7,183 nt of DNA from Candidatus Poseidoniaceae archaeon (lineage in GTDB: Archaea > Thermoplasmatota > Poseidoniia > Poseidoniales > Poseidoniaceae): positions 4,516 through 11,698 of the forward strand of contig DUKK01000209.1 in the NCBI GenBank assembly GCA_013329355.1. Reading direction: 5' to 3'. This document shows, piece after piece, positions 5,855 through 7,183 of the stretch (its first letter is position 1; each line of letters begins with the position of its first letter). The position numbers and the translations under genes are program-made. Below the pieces are notes generated by a model, which was not told the DNA's origin, searched no databases, and saw only the letters and a program-made list of their open reading frames with translations.

Positions 5855-7183
5855 GCAAAGACGATGCTGGGGCTCAGCGGTAAAGCTGAATTTTCCCGAC
5901 CATCATCTCCGGAATAATCTTCAGCGTTGACGACAATAACTTCGACTAAATCTAGTTCTTTGGCAATAAATTTGGTTCGTTCACCAAGGACCTCAAGTTC
6001 ATCAATCTCATCTAATATCAAAGATTTAGATTTATCATCCCACTTGAAGATTTGAGATAACATCCGTTTATTCCAGTAACCTAGTATCTCACCTTTATTT
6101 GATTCATTAACGAAATCGAGTTCTTTCAGTACCTGAATAAATTGTTTTACATTGCCACCATCGTTTAGATAGGTAATTGCAGCTCTTGACAACTGATTTT
6201 TCCATTCTGGTGAGACGATTAAGGTCAATATTCGGGCGTCGCCTCCAAGGTGTTTTTGAGCAATCGTTTTGACTTTCCGAGCATTTTCCAGAACGTTACG
6301 CATCATGAATTCGTAGTCCAGTAGATGCTCCTCTTCGCGTGTGAGCAATTCTACTCGCTTCATTTCTGAAGCCGAAACTAGATGTTGCCAACCTAGACAT
6401 CGCCCCCATTCTTCGGCGAGATGAGGGGTGGAGACTGAGATTAAGTAAGTCCAAGACTCGAGGATTGTCCTGCCGATGGCTGAGTTATTTCCACCCCTTC
6501 TTGTATACCAATTGATGTCTTTTATCAATTCATAATGAGAAATTTCGACTGCTCTTCTAAGGTCATAATTATCCATTGCTTCATCGAATTCAGCAACTCT
6601 TTGCTTCAATCTAGCAATTAACCAATCATCGATACCTGAAGTGTCACTGCCCCAATTAAGTATTGTCTCAGGGACGGTCATCAGCTGTAACATTACGCGA
6701 TAATTAGCTTCCAAGGCAATGTCTGACCAATCCATTCCTGCAGTTGGATTGGCAGCAAATAGAATGAATAGGCGCACGGTATCAGCGCCATACTTCTCAA
6801 TCATCTCTTCAGGGGAAACAGTATTGCCTAGCGACTTGCTCATTTTGGCTGATCTCATACCCAGAGAATCACTGCATTGCGGGCAGGGCATACCAATATG
6901 GTCGACGCTCAGTGTTATCGCACAGGACTCACACCAGGGTGCAGCTTTGTTGACCATCCCTTGGCAGAGTAGTTCATTAAACGGCTCGTCGGCACTGTGC
7001 AACCCTAAATCCCGTAGTGCTTTCGTCCAGAAACGGGCGTAGATTAAGTGCATTTGCGCATGTTCAATACCACCACAGTAAAAGTCAACATTCATCCAGT
7101 GATCTGCTACTTCTTTAGAGAAACACTCATCATTGTTAGTTGCATCAGTATATCGCAGGAAATACCATGATGAATCTACAAAT
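5851..7183 (-). CDS. leuS: Leucyl-tRNA synthetase, C-terminal half (5' end outside window)
   Basis: This class I enzyme charges tRNA-Leu with leucine. The 443 codons visible cover roughly the C-terminal half; the frame is open to the window edge, and the Met at 7095 is internal. Fragment residues 3-11 read DSSWYFLRY, 37-42 GGIEHA, followed by an ARFWTKALRDLGL helix, and KMSKS at 113-117 then GADTVRLFILFA, all typical of bacterial-type LeuRS. Between the QGMV segment and KMSKS lies an insert with Cys84, Cys87, Cys100 and Cys103, a likely zinc knuckle where many bacterial enzymes carry the leucine-specific domain. The anticodon-binding helical domain follows (about 160-290, with STPHLAEE). The C-terminal tail ends in ALPLSPSI, resembling archaeal LeuRS ends of the PxxPAI type. 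It overlaps the next gene by four bases. Confidence 0.95.
   Translation of the reverse strand, partial: FVDSSWYFLRYTDATNNDECFSKEVADHWMNVDFYCGGIEHAQMHLIYARFWTKALRDLGLHSADEPFNELLCQGMVNKAAPWCESCAITLSVDHIGMPCPQCSDSLGMRSAKMSKSLGNTVSPEEMIEKYGADTVRLFILFAANPTAGMDWSDIALEANYRVMLQLMTVPETILNWGSDTSGIDDWLIARLKQRVAEFDEAMDNYDLRRAVEISHYELIKDINWYTRRGGNNSAIGRTILESWTYLISVSTPHLAEEWGRCLGWQHLVSASEMKRVELLTREEEHLLDYEFMMRNVLENARKVKTIAQKHLGGDARILTLIVSPEWKNQLSRAAITYLNDGGNVKQFIQVLKELDFVNESNKGEILGYWNKRMLSQIFKWDDKSKSLILDEIDELEVLGERTKFIAKELDLVEVIVVNAEDYSGDDGRENSALPLSPSIVFA

Noticed and set aside
6719..7042. 107-codon plus-strand frame opposite leuS
   Set aside because: It lies wholly antisense to the strongly conserved catalytic part of LeuRS and has no family features or ribosome binding site.
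5851..7095. Met at 7095 as the true start of leuS
   Set aside because: The same frame continues upstream to the window edge and encodes the conserved DSSWYFLRY segment, so this Met is internal.

Overview
The window looks like a compact stretch of an archaeal chromosome, most consistent with a marine Thermoplasmatota relative (Poseidoniales / Marine Group II or a neighbour). Three things suggest this. It carries both enzymes of the archaea-specific CoA branch, pantoate kinase and phosphopantothenate synthetase. It carries a leucyl-tRNA synthetase with a bacterial-type catalytic core and an archaeal-looking C-terminal tail, as I recall from haloarchaea. It has short or absent intergenic gaps, non-ATG starts and a BRE/TATA-like promoter. 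The lineage is an inference; no rRNA or tRNA gene is present to fix it. I saw no mobile element, CRISPR array, integrase or tRNA, and no gene-free stretch longer than about 65 bases.

Layout from left to right. Positions 1-1434 hold three uncharacterised minus-strand genes in a probable operon, read from 1413 leftwards: a 207-residue protein with a Cys/His cluster and a coiled-coil tail, a 218-residue protein with a possible sliding-clamp-binding motif and a winged-helix-like C-terminus, and the first 32 codons of a gene that leaves the window. Positions 1482-3212 hold nadC followed directly by phosphopantothenate synthetase (TAG and ATG abut), both minus strand. Pantoate kinase (3278-4252, plus strand) diverges from nadC across a very short shared promoter region. 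That region contains a 16-bp palindrome.

Positions 4249-7183 are minus strand and read leuS (5' part missing), then an unknown 179-residue protein whose GTG overlaps the leuS stop, then a 344-residue homologue of the human CDIN1 (C15orf41) family of predicted PD-(D/E)XK nucleases. The last gene converges on pantoate kinase; the two stop codons share the palindrome TTAA.

Functionally, the centre is a cofactor block: NadC makes nicotinate mononucleotide for NAD, while pantoate kinase and phosphopantothenate synthetase make 4'-phosphopantothenate for CoA. The right block couples translation (LeuRS) with a putative nuclease related to a human anaemia gene. The most interesting signals are this CDIN1 homologue and a set of overlapping, mutually exclusive inverted repeats packed around its start codon, which could form an RNA switch or an operator.
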